A DNA stretch of 45,147 bases from Rhodobacteraceae bacterium HTCC2083 (GCA_000156115.1 DS995276.1:2853011-2898157), one strand, 5' to 3'. Positions 25,183 through 33,690 are shown, numbered from the stretch's first letter. The notes: generated by a model from the letters alone, not told the origin. Made by a program: numbers and translations.

Positions 25183-25686
25183 GTGGAAAACCTTCTAAAA
25201 TCGCTTTCCAAAGCGCTGGCGAGCTTCGCTTGTATCGTGCTTTTGGCTGTGATGCTGATCACCTTCGTCGATGTTGTAGGGCGCTATTTCTTTAATTCAC
25301 CCATCACCTTTGCGGTTGAGATGATCCAGCTTGGCATGGGGCTTTTGGTGCTCTTTGGTCTTGCGATCACGACACTAGATCGCGGACACATCGCCGTTGA
25401 CGTCCTCGACACCGTCGTTCCCAAATCCGTGCAACGCATTTTCGCAATGCTCGCCGCCCTGAGCGCTGTGGTGTTCATCACGCTCATCGCGTGGCGGCTT
25501 TGGGATCGCGGTATCAAATTTTATGAAGATGGCCTTGCCACCGACGTTCTTTTCCTACCTGTTTGGCCTGTCGTGATACTGATGGCAGTCGCCGCTAGCG
25601 TGGCCGCCTTCATCGCCCTCGTGCAGTTCTTTATCCCCTCTATTCAAGGCGACACACACCCGCTCGCCCCAGATTTGGAAGACTGA
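25183..25686 (+). CDS. dctQ: TRAP transporter small permease, DctQ
   Basis: The small four-helix subunit of the TRAP carrier (about 167 residues). Hydrophobic segments begin at ALASFACIVLLAVMLITFVDVVGRYFF, which is the family hallmark. The frame is open back to GTG 25129, but that start lies inside the terminator stem; I therefore prefer GTG 25183 (VENLLKSLSK), which has a purine-rich AGGGG element a few bases upstream. The stop overlaps the dctM start as TGATG. Confidence 0.85.
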   Translation: MENLLKSLSKALASFACIVLLAVMLITFVDVVGRYFFNSPITFAVEMIQLGMGLLVLFGLAITTLDRGHIAVDVLDTVVPKSVQRIFAMLAALSAVVFITLIAWRLWDRGIKFYEDGLATDVLFLPVWPVVILMAVAASVAAFIALVQFFIPSIQGDTHPLAPDLED

Positions 25687-26996
25687 TGGACCCGATTACA
25701 ATTGGCACGCTGACGTTCGTCATTCTCTTTTTCATGCTTATTCTCACCGTCCCCATAGGCTTTGCCATGGGGATTTGCGGCCTTGCGGGCATGTCGATGA
25801 TTATCGGCTTTGGCCCCTCTCTCTCGCTCTTTGGCACAACGGTTTATGAAACCACTGTGACCTACGATCTTTCCATCGTGCCGCTTTTTGTCCTGATGGG
25901 TGCCGTTGCTGCCCGGTCTGGGTTGAGCCAGGAGCTTTATGGTGCTTTTAACGCGTGGTTCGGGGCGTTCAGGGGCGGACTGGCGCTTGCAACTGTCGGC
26001 GCATGTGGTGCGTTCGCTGCAATCTGCGGATCATCGGTTGCCACAGCAGCGACCATGTCAAAAGTCGCGCTGCCCGAGATGAAGAGATACAACTACGATG
26101 AAAGCCTCGCCACTGGGTCGGTTGCAGCAGGGGGGATCATCGGCATTCTTATTCCGCCGTCTGTCGTGCTGGTGTTGTACGGTGTTCTGACGGAAACCTC
26201 GATCGGGGACCTGTTCATCGCAGGCTTCCTGCCGGGGGTGCTGACCATCGTGGGCTTCATGCTTGTCGTTGTGGTGATGACGCGGATTTATCCCACAATC
26301 GGCCCCGCAGGTGAACAGGCAACCCTCGCTGAAAAGTTTACTGCATTGGGCCGGACATGGGCCATCATCCTGCTTTTTGCCCTGGTGATCGGCGGCATCT
26401 ATTTTGGTGTTTTCACCCCGACCGAGGCTGCGGGCATCGGCGCTGTTGGCGCGTTCGTTATATCAGCCTTGCGGGGTCGTTTGACATTCACCAACATCCG
26501 CGAGGCGCTGATGGAAACCGTCACCACGACGGCGATGATTTTCACCATTCTGATTGGGGCACTCACCCTTAACAACCTCATGGTTTTTTCCGGGATTGCG
26601 GGCGCTTTGTCGGGATTTGTCTCGGGTCTTGACATGCACCCAATGGCTGTGATGGCTGTCATCTTGTTGATCTACTTGGTTATGGGCTGTTTTCTCGATG
26701 CGCTGGCGATGATTCTGCTGACGGTGCCGATCTTCTTTCCGATCATCACAAACCTTGGTTTTGATCCCATCTGGTTCGGCATTATTGTGGTAATGGTGGT
26801 AGAATTGGGCCTGATTACCCCACCAATCGGCATGAACGTTTTTGTCATCAAAGGCATGGCTCCGGATGTCAGGCTGTCTTCGATCTACAAAGGGGTTATC
26901 CCGTTTGTGATCGCGCAATTGGTTCTGATTGTGCTGGTCTTTTTCATTCCTGATATTGCGCTATGGCTGCCAGAGACAGCGCGCGCGTTCCGCTAA
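25686..26996 (+). CDS. dctM: TRAP transporter large permease, DctM
   Basis: A 436-residue, about 12-helix carrier subunit driven by the sodium or proton gradient. Typical segments are LSIVPLFVLMGAVAARSG, CGAFAAICGSSVATAATMSK, GGIIGILIPPSVVLVLYG and LGLITPPIGMNVFVIKG. It overlaps dctQ by one base and is followed 35 bases later by the monooxygenase gene. It appears intact. Confidence 0.93.
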   Translation: MDPITIGTLTFVILFFMLILTVPIGFAMGICGLAGMSMIIGFGPSLSLFGTTVYETTVTYDLSIVPLFVLMGAVAARSGLSQELYGAFNAWFGAFRGGLALATVGACGAFAAICGSSVATAATMSKVALPEMKRYNYDESLATGSVAAGGIIGILIPPSVVLVLYGVLTETSIGDLFIAGFLPGVLTIVGFMLVVVVMTRIYPTIGPAGEQATLAEKFTALGRTWAIILLFALVIGGIYFGVFTPTEAAGIGAVGAFVISALRGRLTFTNIREALMETVTTTAMIFTILIGALTLNNLMVFSGIAGALSGFVSGLDMHPMAVMAVILLIYLVMGCFLDALAMILLTVPIFFPIITNLGFDPIWFGIIVVMVVELGLITPPIGMNVFVIKGMAPDVRLSSIYKGVIPFVIAQLVLIVLVFFIPDIALWLPETARAFR

Positions 26997-27031
26997 CTGC
27001 GCGGCGCGCTTTGGGAGAAAGGGCCAAACAA

Positions 27032-28279
27032 ATGACTGTTCTTATTGCGGGTGGTGGAATTGCAGGTCTGACTTTGGGGCTGACGCTGCATCAGATCAGC
27101 ATCCCGTTCCATATCTTTGAGACCACACGTGCGCCAAAACCACTTGGGGTCGGGATAAACTTGCAACCCCCCGCAGTGCGTGAACTCTTTGCGCTTGGGC
27201 TTGAAGATATGCTGGATGAGGTCGGAATTCAGACGCGGGACTATGGGTTCTACACACGAACCGGACAGGAGATCTGGACCGAGCCGCGCGGCTGCCATGC
27301 GGGATACAATTGGCCGCAATATTCGGTACATCGGGGCCGGTTGCAGATGGCGCTTCTGGATGCACTGCGTACGCGATGTGGCGACAGCTGCATCACCTTT
27401 GGTGCCAGAGTGCGCAGGTATGAAACCAGGTGCGATCGTGTGACGGTTCACTATGAAGTGCAAGGTAGCGATAAGACCGCTTCAGCAGACATGCTCATCG
27501 GCGCGGATGGCATTCATTCCGGCGTCCGTGCACAGATGTATCCAACCGAAGGGCCCCCAGTTTGGGGCGGCGCGATCATGTGGCGCGGCACATCCCTTGC
27601 CAAACCATTTTTGACTGGCCAGTCAATGATCCTTGCTGGGAACAACACGCAACGCTTCGTCAGTTACCCGATTTCTGCGCCAGATGGGGTAACGGGCCTT
27701 TCTCAGATAAACTGGATTGCAGAAAAGACGGTCGACCCCACAACACATTTCGAGAAAGAGGATTGGAACCGCCGCGTTGACGTAAATCAGTTTGCCAGTG
27801 ATTTCTCGGATTGGGATTTCGGCTGGATCTACGTCCCGAGCCTGATCGCTGCTGCAACAGAGGTGTTCGAGTATCCGATGGTAGACCGCGAACCTGTCCC
27901 ACGTTGGACAGATGGCCCTGTCGTTTTGATTGGTGATGCGGCTCACGCAACATATCCGGTCGGATCAAGTGGTGCTACACAAGCCATTCTAGACACCCGT
28001 ATTCTGGCGGCTGAACTACGCGGCCATGGCCTCGGGAGTGCTGCGGCAAGTGCTTTCGAAGCGCGCGTTCTCCCCATGGCCAATAGGGTCACGTTGGGCA
28101 ACCGCGGCAATGGGGGGCCTGACGCAATCATGCAAATCGCAGAGGACCGCTGCAAAGGCGACTTTACCGTTCTTGATCGTGCCTTGCCCTACGACGAAAG
28201 AGCGGCTCATTCTGCTTCGTTCAAAAAGCTAGCTGGGTTGAGCTTAGAGGCGACAAACAACGCACCCGCTCTTTTGTAA
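27032..28279 (+). CDS. FAD-dependent aromatic-type monooxygenase
   Basis: A 415-residue group A flavoprotein hydroxylase. It has the dinucleotide fold GGGIAGLTLGL, the DG motif ADMLIGADGIHSGVR and the GD motif VLIGDAAHATYPVGSSGATQAI that closes over the FAD. I start at ATG 27032 because MTVLIAGGG is the natural beginning; the longer frame from 26963 would overlap dctM. It belongs to the salicylate/3-hydroxybenzoate/PhzS-like clade, which hydroxylates aromatic rings with NAD(P)H. Its place after dctPQM suggests that it acts on the compound imported by that carrier. A probable P450 gene began 50 bases downstream. Confidence 0.87.
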   Translation: MTVLIAGGGIAGLTLGLTLHQISIPFHIFETTRAPKPLGVGINLQPPAVRELFALGLEDMLDEVGIQTRDYGFYTRTGQEIWTEPRGCHAGYNWPQYSVHRGRLQMALLDALRTRCGDSCITFGARVRRYETRCDRVTVHYEVQGSDKTASADMLIGADGIHSGVRAQMYPTEGPPVWGGAIMWRGTSLAKPFLTGQSMILAGNNTQRFVSYPISAPDGVTGLSQINWIAEKTVDPTTHFEKEDWNRRVDVNQFASDFSDWDFGWIYVPSLIAAATEVFEYPMVDREPVPRWTDGPVVLIGDAAHATYPVGSSGATQAILDTRILAAELRGHGLGSAAASAFEARVLPMANRVTLGNRGNGGPDAIMQIAEDRCKGDFTVLDRALPYDERAAHSASFKKLAGLSLEATNNAPALL

Positions 28280-28329
28280 GTCTCGAGATTGCCAGTTATG
28301 TAGTTGGACAGGAAAATGGAGTTATCGAA

Positions 28330-28428
28330 GTGGAACTGATCGAAGGCCACCGCCCCATCCAACCTGCCGAGGGTATCCATGTTTGGGACGTTGATCCCTA
28401 TTCTGATGCCAATCTTACAAACCCTAAT
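28330..28428 (+). pseudogene. 5' stub of a probable cytochrome P450 gene, cut by IS6-type copy 3
   Basis: A GTG with a GGAG ribosome site eight bases upstream opens a frame reading MELIEGHRPIQPAEG and then HVWDVDPYSDANLTNP, after which the IS6-type element starts. The DPYSDANLxNP pattern resembles the N-terminus of class I bacterial P450s of the CYP101/CYP199 kind. Only about 33 codons remain, so the assignment is tentative. It would have formed the end of the TRAP/monooxygenase operon. Confidence 0.45.
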
Positions 28429-29246
28429 GGTCTTGTCAGAAGAAAGCTGCTTGAGACGGGCAGGGTGGTCTCGTAGCGTTTGAGGATGACAAAACGCTCC
28501 CCATTTCGCTACTTCAAAACCAGTCCTGAGATCATTCGCCTGGCTGTTATGCTCTACGTCCGATTTCCGCTCTCGCTACGAAACGTTGAGGACCTGCTGC
28601 ACGAACGCGGCATCGAGATCAGCCATGAGACGGTCCGGTTCTGGTGGAACAGATTTGGACCGATGTTTGCAGCCGACATCCGCAGAAAACGGGTTCAGCA
28701 GATGCGCGCATACTCGAACTGGCAGTGGCATCTGGATGAGGTTTTTGTAAAGATTAACGGCGAGACGCACTACCTTTGGCGAGCCGTGGATCACGAGGGC
28801 GAGGTGCTGGAAAGCTATGTCACGAAGCGCCGGAATCGCAAAGCAGCATTGAAATTCCTCAGGAAAACCATGAAGTGTCACGGTCATCCTTATATCCTGG
28901 TGACTGACAAACTCCGGTCCTATGGCGCGGCAATGAAGGACATCGGCAACGAGCAGAGGCAGGAAACGGGCCGCTGGATTAACAACCGAGCTGAGAATTC
29001 GTACCTTCCGTCTCGACGACGAGAACGGGCTATGCAGCCGTTCCGCAGCATGCGAAGTTTACAGAAATTCGCCACCGTTCATGCCTTCGTCTGCAACCAT
29101 TTCAATCAGGAACGCGTACTCTACAGCAGAGACAATTTCAAGCTTAACCGCGCCGCCGCTCTTGCCGAGTGGCGCGATCTCGGTGCGGCGTAAATCGCAG
29201 CGTCACTGTCTTGGCAGAGGCGAGTTCGCATTCGTCTGACAGCACC
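28429..29246 (+). mobile_element. IS6-family insertion sequence, copy 3
   Basis: An 818-bp element with the same ends as copy 1 (ggtcttgtcagaagaaag on the left, ctgacagcacc on the right). It interrupts the P450-like frame on the left and abuts an inverted IS3 left-end relic on the right. The flanking bases do not form a target duplication, so the right flank was probably exchanged by recombination. Confidence 0.88.
28486..29193 (+). CDS. IS6-family transposase (copy 3)
   Basis: A 235-residue DDE transposase, collinear with copy 1 from MTKRSPFRYF. The central part (from about 28832 to 28970) is divergent at the DNA level: it reads RRNRKAALKFLRKTMKCHGHPYILVTDKLRSYG, whereas copies 1 and 2 read RRDRKVALKFLKKTMKRFG and so on. 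The flanks are nearly identical, so a patch from a related element appears to have been inserted by recombination. The catalytic D, D and E are kept (LDEVF, LVTDK, NRAEN). Confidence 0.88.
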   Translation: MTKRSPFRYFKTSPEIIRLAVMLYVRFPLSLRNVEDLLHERGIEISHETVRFWWNRFGPMFAADIRRKRVQQMRAYSNWQWHLDEVFVKINGETHYLWRAVDHEGEVLESYVTKRRNRKAALKFLRKTMKCHGHPYILVTDKLRSYGAAMKDIGNEQRQETGRWINNRAENSYLPSRRRERAMQPFRSMRSLQKFATVHAFVCNHFNQERVLYSRDNFKLNRAAALAEWRDLGAA

Positions 29247-29371
29247 CCCATCAGAACTTCAACTTGCCATAATTTCACGACAATCTCTTCCGGTTTGGTT
29301 CTCTTAATCGTCATCTTTGGTCCTCCGCTTTCCTAACTACAGGGGCGGACCACTTCAAAGGGGGAGGCTTA
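29247..29371 (-). pseudogene. IS3-type left-end relic with OrfA start
   Basis: On the minus strand it carries the IS3 left end (ending at ggggaggct on the plus strand), the GGAGGACC ribosome region and [23 protein letters not shown], after which the frame is cut by the IS6-type right end. It matches 11208-11330 of the complete IS3 element. Confidence 0.82.
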
Positions 29372-29424
29372 TTTGGAGAATTTAGGATTGTGATTGGCTT
29401 TCGAAGCGACAGCAAAGCTAGATT

Positions 29425-30234
29425 CTAGCTTTTCCAAGTAGGGTCTATTTGATCAATCAGTCGCACTAAGGCTGGCCATTCGGGATGTCTAACAAGTGCA
29501 TTTGCCTGCGCCGAGCCACCTTCAAATTGTTCGCGTGTCTTTACCATAATTTCGTTTGGTATCAGATTGAGTTTTCCGGATGCCATCGCAGCAAGCTGTA
29601 CCTCGGTATTCCGAATAAAAGCGAGGTGACGAACAAAGGCCCAAATTGCATCTGGTCCAGCGGTAATCAGACCGTGGTTGCGCAACAATAGCGTGTGGGC
29701 ATCACGGCCAATCGCCTCCACTAGCCGGGGTCCTTCACTTCCGTCTAGAACTATGCCTTCAAAGTCATGATAACCAATCCGTTCGTAAAGCTGACAGCCT
29801 TCTTGGGTGAGTGGGATCGCCTGCGACTGCAATGCACAAAGCGCCTGCGAAACTGGCTCGTGTGTGTGTATTATGCAATGCAGGTCTTCGCGCGCTTGGT
29901 GCAATTTGGAATGTATGAGATAGCCAGCCTTATTCACGGGCCACTTGCTTTCGGATTTTTTGTTTCCATCAACATCGACGCGAATGAGGTTAGATGCCGA
30001 AATTTCATCGTATCGCAGGCCAAAAGGATTGATCAAAAATTCATTTGTTCCGGGCACACGCAATGTGATGTGATTATATACTACGCTGGTCCAGCCATAG
30101 TGATCGACCAGCCGATAGCATGCAGCAAGTTCTAACCGGGTCAGCCATTCACTTTCATCCATATCTGAGGGAGTTGGAGGAATGGATATAGCATCTGAAA
30201 ACACAGCTTCGGTCTTTTGTCTCAAGTTTATCAT
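29425..30234 (-). CDS. Class II aldolase/adducin family protein
   Basis: A 269-residue zinc-dependent aldolase-type enzyme. The metal ligands are visible as IIHTHEPVS and LLRNHGLITAG, with a preceding NHITLRVPG motif. Such proteins include fuculose-phosphate aldolase-like enzymes and decarboxylases of hydroxy acids. The ribosome site is weak (AAGG far upstream). It lies downstream of the DmdA/GcvT-like gene on the same strand, but separated by almost 200 bases, so co-transcription is uncertain. The substrate is unknown. Confidence 0.85.
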   Translation of the reverse strand: MINLRQKTEAVFSDAISIPPTPSDMDESEWLTRLELAACYRLVDHYGWTSVVYNHITLRVPGTNEFLINPFGLRYDEISASNLIRVDVDGNKKSESKWPVNKAGYLIHSKLHQAREDLHCIIHTHEPVSQALCALQSQAIPLTQEGCQLYERIGYHDFEGIVLDGSEGPRLVEAIGRDAHTLLLRNHGLITAGPDAIWAFVRHLAFIRNTEVQLAAMASGKLNLIPNEIMVKTREQFEGGSAQANALVRHPEWPALVRLIDQIDPTWKS

Positions 30235-30331
30235 TAGGTTCGGCCTTGCGTAAGTTTAGAAGTTGCTTGAAGGACCCTAGTCCTCTTTGCAAATACAGGA
30301 TTGAGATAAACATGGTGGAGAATTAGATCGC

Positions 30332-30345
30332 GGTCAATTTTGACC
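30332..30345. promoter_or_regulatory. Palindrome ggtcaa-tt-ttgacc upstream of the aldolase gene
   Basis: Six-base perfect arms around a two-base centre lie about 100 bases upstream of the aldolase start. The symmetry and position suit a repressor or Lrp/GntR-type operator, but no partner can be named. Confidence 0.35.
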
Positions 30346-30427
30346 ATATAAAACAATAGCCCGCCAGTAATTACCTAGATAGGTCTCCAAATGGGTTATT
30401 TGTTAAATTACGAGCAAGGGCAGGGTG

Positions 30428-31570
30428 TCAAGCAGCCGCGATTTGTTTTTTAGGATCATAGAACGGACGCTCACATATCATCGCGGGGAAAGGGCCAGAC
30501 CTTGTGACGACCTCGACCTGTGCGCCGATGTTGGCGTGCTCTACCGACACCATGGCCAGAGCAATGTTCTGTTCCAAACGTGGGGAATAAATCGCGGATG
30601 TGACTTTACCGATTGGTGTGCCGTCCAAGTTGATTTCCCAGAACGTCGTGTTTGGGCAGGTGAGCGGGGCCCCATCAATGATCAGGCCGATTTGCTTGCG
30701 GCTCAGGCCTTCGTCTTTGATCCGCTGTAGCGCAGCTTTGCCGATGAAATCAGCCTCCATATCGAGATTGACCAGCCGATCAAAGCCAAGCTCAAAGGGG
30801 TTCGTGCTCATGTCGGCATCAGCATGATAGGATAGCATCCCGCCTTCAATACGGCGAATGGAGGAAGTGTGTCCTGGCTTGAGGCCGAATTCCAGACCTG
30901 CGGCCATGATTGTTTCCCAGAGCAGATCTCCCTTGGAGCCATCGCGCAGATAAATCTCGTAGCCCAGCTCACTGGACCAACCCGTACGGGACACGATCAG
31001 AGGGATGCCTTTCAACTCTACCTCGCGCAGCCAGTAATAGCGCAGGTCCATGATATCGTCGCCAAAGAGCGCCTTCAATATCTCGCCAGACTTTGGGCCC
31101 TGCAATTGTAAGGGAGACACATCAGGCTCACTAATCGTGACATCAAGGCCAGAATTGATCGCAACTCCTTTCGCCCAAAGCAGGATGTCGCTGTCTGCTA
31201 GAGAAATCCAGAAGTGGTTCTCTGCAAGTCGCAGCAGGATTGGATCGTTTAGGATACCACCATCGGCATTGATGATCAGGATGTATTTGCACTGCCCTAC
31301 GGCCATCTTCGAAAGATCACGGCAGGTTAGCATCTGGGTAAATTTCGCAGCGTTCGGCCCGGTGATCTCGACCTGGCGCTCGACGGCCACATCACACAGG
31401 ATCGCCTCGTTCACGAGGTTCCAGAAGTTCTGCTCCGGATCGCCAAAGTCACGGGGAATATACATATGGTTATAAACAGAGAACCCCTTTGCACCCCAGC
31501 GAACAGTGGCGTCGAAATAGGGGGATTTGCGGATCTGTGTGCCGAAGCCAAAGTCATCTGTCTGTGTCAT
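30428..31570 (-). CDS. GcvT/DmdA-like tetrahydrofolate-dependent methyltransferase
   Basis: A 380-residue protein of the aminomethyltransferase (GcvT) superfamily. Hallmarks are DVAVERQVEITGPNA, VGQCKYILIINADGGILND, the VSRTGWSSELGYEIYL folate-binding segment and RRIEGGMLSYHADAD followed by a C-terminal GcvT barrel. It resembles the DmdA-like subgroup that transfers methyl groups from sulfonium or O-methyl compounds to tetrahydrofolate, but true DMSP demethylase activity cannot be claimed. The start at 31570 (MTQTDDFG) has a GAGGGC ribosome site; an ATG at 31606 would add 12 residues. An Lrp regulator lies immediately upstream on the same strand. Confidence 0.82.
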   Translation of the reverse strand: MTQTDDFGFGTQIRKSPYFDATVRWGAKGFSVYNHMYIPRDFGDPEQNFWNLVNEAILCDVAVERQVEITGPNAAKFTQMLTCRDLSKMAVGQCKYILIINADGGILNDPILLRLAENHFWISLADSDILLWAKGVAINSGLDVTISEPDVSPLQLQGPKSGEILKALFGDDIMDLRYYWLREVELKGIPLIVSRTGWSSELGYEIYLRDGSKGDLLWETIMAAGLEFGLKPGHTSSIRRIEGGMLSYHADADMSTNPFELGFDRLVNLDMEADFIGKAALQRIKDEGLSRKQIGLIIDGAPLTCPNTTFWEINLDGTPIGKVTSAIYSPRLEQNIALAMVSVEHANIGAQVEVVTRSGPFPAMICERPFYDPKKQIAAA

Positions 31571-31677
31571 ATTTACGCCCTCATAGCGGGTGGCCTGACG
31601 GGCCATGAAGTGGCAAAACCTGCGGGCAATCTAAATCAACTAGACTGAGGATATTGGTCTGAAAAAAGCGCTGTTTT

Positions 31678-31723
31678 AGGCTGAACGGTCTATTTTACGC
31701 ACAGTTTTTAGACTGTTCAGCCT
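31678..31723. terminator. 15-bp inverted repeat between the Lrp gene and the methyltransferase gene
   Basis: Arms aggctgaacggtcta and tagactgttcagcct pair along all 15 positions (one G-U) around a 16-base loop. It stands just after the Lrp-type gene on the minus strand, with a T-rich stretch (gcgctttttt) some ten bases later. It can act as a terminator or attenuator, or as an operator for the regulator; sequence alone does not decide. Confidence 0.6.
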
Positions 31724-31734
31724 GCGCCTATTTT

Positions 31735-32223
31735 TCATAATCTGTTTGCGACAAGTTTTTCTAGATTTGGCCGACTCGTCTTGAGCTGCCGCGTCACGAT
31801 ATAAGTCATATAGCGGTCGATTTTCAGATCGGCCGACAGCATTTTTTCCATCACCGACTGAAACGTAGCCAGGCTTGGCGTTGCAATCTTCATCACATAA
31901 TCCATCCCGCCTCCTGTCGCGACGCACTCTGTCACCTCATCCAGACCCTGAATATGGGCTTCGAAGCGCTCGAAATCTGTCTTGCGGTGATGGGTGAGCG
32001 AGACCGTCACGACCACTAGCGTGAAATCGACAATGCGCTCTAAAGCAAGCGTTGCGTTATACCCACTAATATATCCTGCAGCCTTTAGACGATCGAGCCG
32101 CGCCCAGCAGGGCGTTGGCGACAGGTTTACGATCTCGGCCAATTTGGTTTTGCTCAGTTGCCCATGTTTCTGAACAGCACTCAGTATGCGGATATCTGTT
32201 GCATCAAAGCCGAGTTTTTTCAT
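31735..32223 (-). CDS. Lrp/AsnC family transcriptional regulator
   Basis: A 162-residue regulator with the usual N-terminal helix-turn-helix (DATDIRILSAVQKHGQLSKTKLAEIVNLSPTPCWARLDRL) and a C-terminal ligand-binding domain (VTVSLTHHRKTDFERFE, VTECVATGGGMDYVMK). I choose MKKLGFDATD (32223) as the start, as in relatives, over an upstream ATG at 32292. It probably controls the adjacent methyltransferase gene in response to an amino acid or a related metabolite. Positions 32224-32518 show nothing certain. Confidence 0.9.
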   Translation of the reverse strand: MKKLGFDATDIRILSAVQKHGQLSKTKLAEIVNLSPTPCWARLDRLKAAGYISGYNATLALERIVDFTLVVVTVSLTHHRKTDFERFEAHIQGLDEVTECVATGGGMDYVMKIATPSLATFQSVMEKMLSADLKIDRYMTYIVTRQLKTSRPNLEKLVANRL

Positions 32224-32518
32224 GAGACCGTTATTCCGTTGGAGTGAGTGGTATAGTCTAACAATTGCCGAGATTTTGGCATATGACGACATTTAAACGG
32301 TGAAAGCCAAAAAATACATCTCGTTTTCCGCCCCTTTTTCTTAAATGCCCGCCAATTTTACCATTGCAACGTCTCAGGCAAGCAAACCTTCGGTCTGAAT
32401 TCAGGCCCTGTAGAACGATAATAATCTACGCCGCGATAAGAATTTTAGCACAATATTCGACGCAAATTGTTCGGCAAGCAGTCATTGGTGCAGCCGCAGC
32501 GAATTTACAGTTTGCCCC

Positions 32519-32636
32519 GCGTTGTGTGAGTTCAGACAAGCCGCAGCAAACGGCACGTATTCCCGAACCAATCGTTGGCGCATAACGCGGCTAATGTCGG
32601 CTGGGTGCGGAGTGATCAGCTATCGGGTGGGGTAGC
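32519..32636. repeat. Dispersed repeat, left block (copy at 32519)
   Basis: Starts gcgttgtgtgagttcagac like the copies at 6114 and 9093 and follows them with a few substitutions to cgggtggggtag. The gtgacgct motif and minisatellite are absent; the sequence diverges after 32636. Confidence 0.85.
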
Positions 32637-32670
32637 TTGCTCGTTTCGCGAGGCCTGCCGCGCCATGACG

Positions 32671-32698
32671 AAGGACACCCCTTTAGGGGGATGTCCTT
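32671..32698. terminator. Strong hairpin downstream of a minus-strand relic gene
   Basis: aaggaca-ccccttta-gggg-atgtcctt forms a long stem with a short loop, about 40 bases past the stop of the 32739 frame on the minus strand. There is no T-run, so termination is only a possibility. Confidence 0.45.
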
Positions 32699-32738
32699 GT
32701 CCGTCTGGATGGGGCGCTGACCGCGTCAGACATGCCCG

Positions 32739-32960
32739 CTAGGTGTCTTTGCTGCCTTTGATTGAGAACCCAATTTGCGCCAGTAGTCTTGAGCGCTCCT
32801 CTAGCCATTTAGGCACAAGAGGTCGAGACTGATTGGTGAGGATACTTCGCGAAGGCCAACGCGGGATTAGCCAAAGTAGAGCGAGGGGAGCGATTTCTAA
32901 ATAACTTACATAGCCAATGCTTGCGTCACCCCCCTTAATTCCAATTACCTCTTAATAATT
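32739..32960 (-). pseudogene. C-terminal relic of an unrecognised gene
   Basis: The minus-strand frame is open for about 73 codons from just after a TAA near 32961 to a TAG at 32739-32741, with no start codon. It contains a hydrophobic stretch (YLEIAPLALLWLIPRWP) and a protein-like end (VPKWLEERSRLLAQIGFSIK...). The codon pattern looks real, but I do not recognise a family. Confidence 0.35.
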
Positions 32961-32996
32961 TCATAAAAACAGTGGTTAAGGGGTGGGTAATAAGGT

Positions 32997-33356
32997 TCAG
33001 CTTAAAGGCTCAACTTGCTCCACCTCTTCCCCTAATCGGACTGGAAAGAGTGCCACGGCGGTTTGCTCCACCTTGGTGCTCTTCTCTTTTTTGCGTATCA
33101 AAGTGGTAATTTTTGCTCAGGTAAGGGGAGTGCAAAGATCGTCCTCCCTTTATGATCCACCTGAGGTGAACTTTAACCCTTTGCTCTTGAAGCCTGCAGC
33201 GTTTAACGCGCCTCTTAACCGATGTTGGAGCTGTGGAGACATCTTGACGGCTGAAGTGTCCTCATTATCTTAGGCAACAGCAGCCAGTGCCTCCCGCATA
33301 CAAGTTTCACTGTTCTCTGATGTTTCAAGCCACTTGGCGACCTCATCAAACACACC
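32997..33356 (-). pseudogene. Broken gene with three in-frame stops, cut by an IS3 relic
   Basis: One minus-strand frame reads FDEVAKWLETSENSETCMRE and ends ALAAVA with TAA; it resumes in the same frame as MSPQLQHRLRGALNAAGFKS and stops at TAA (33150-33152); after REDDLCTPLT and a TGA it reads ITTLIRKKEKSTKVEQTAVA up to a final TGA at 32997. The pieces look like one former protein with nonsense mutations. The 5' side is lost at the IS3 relic at 33353. The plus-strand frame at 32983-33273 is its shadow. Family unknown. Confidence 0.45.
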
Positions 33357-33622
33357 AGGCGATCTCGAATGTCAGATCGAAGCCTTCGTTGATCACTACA
33401 ATCATCAGCGCTACCACAATAGTTAAAGCAACGTCACACCCGATGACGTCTACTTTGGCCGCAACAAAGCCATCCTAAGAGAAAGGGAAAAGATCAAGAA
33501 ACAGACAATCAGACAGTGCCGCTTGCAACATCAAAAACAAGCGGCTTAATTGATCACACAAACGAACCAGAGCCTCTGATACCCAAATCGCCCTGACGTC
33601 TAACTTTATACGACGACGGACA
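33353..33622 (+). pseudogene. IS3-family transposase relic 2
   Basis: Reads IEAFVDHYNHQRYHNS, a stop, then SNVTPDDVYFGRNKAILRERE, the C-terminus of the same IS3 OrfB as at 23690 and 39101. It ends with the right terminus cgacgacggaca at 33622. It is about 70 bases upstream of the ligase gene and may influence that operon's promoter. Confidence 0.75.
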
Positions 33623-33690
33623 ACCTTGGTTCTAGACAAACGCTTTTACGCTGGATCAAAATAAAGTTGATATGATAGAAAGTTGAAGCA

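Noticed and set aside
30428-31606. True DMSP demethylase (dmdA)
   Set aside because: Similar superfamily segments, but sequence alone does not separate it from other GcvT-like demethylases, so no symbol is given.
32983-33273. Plus-strand frame of 96 codons
   Set aside because: Lies opposite a minus-strand pseudogene that reads much more like protein.
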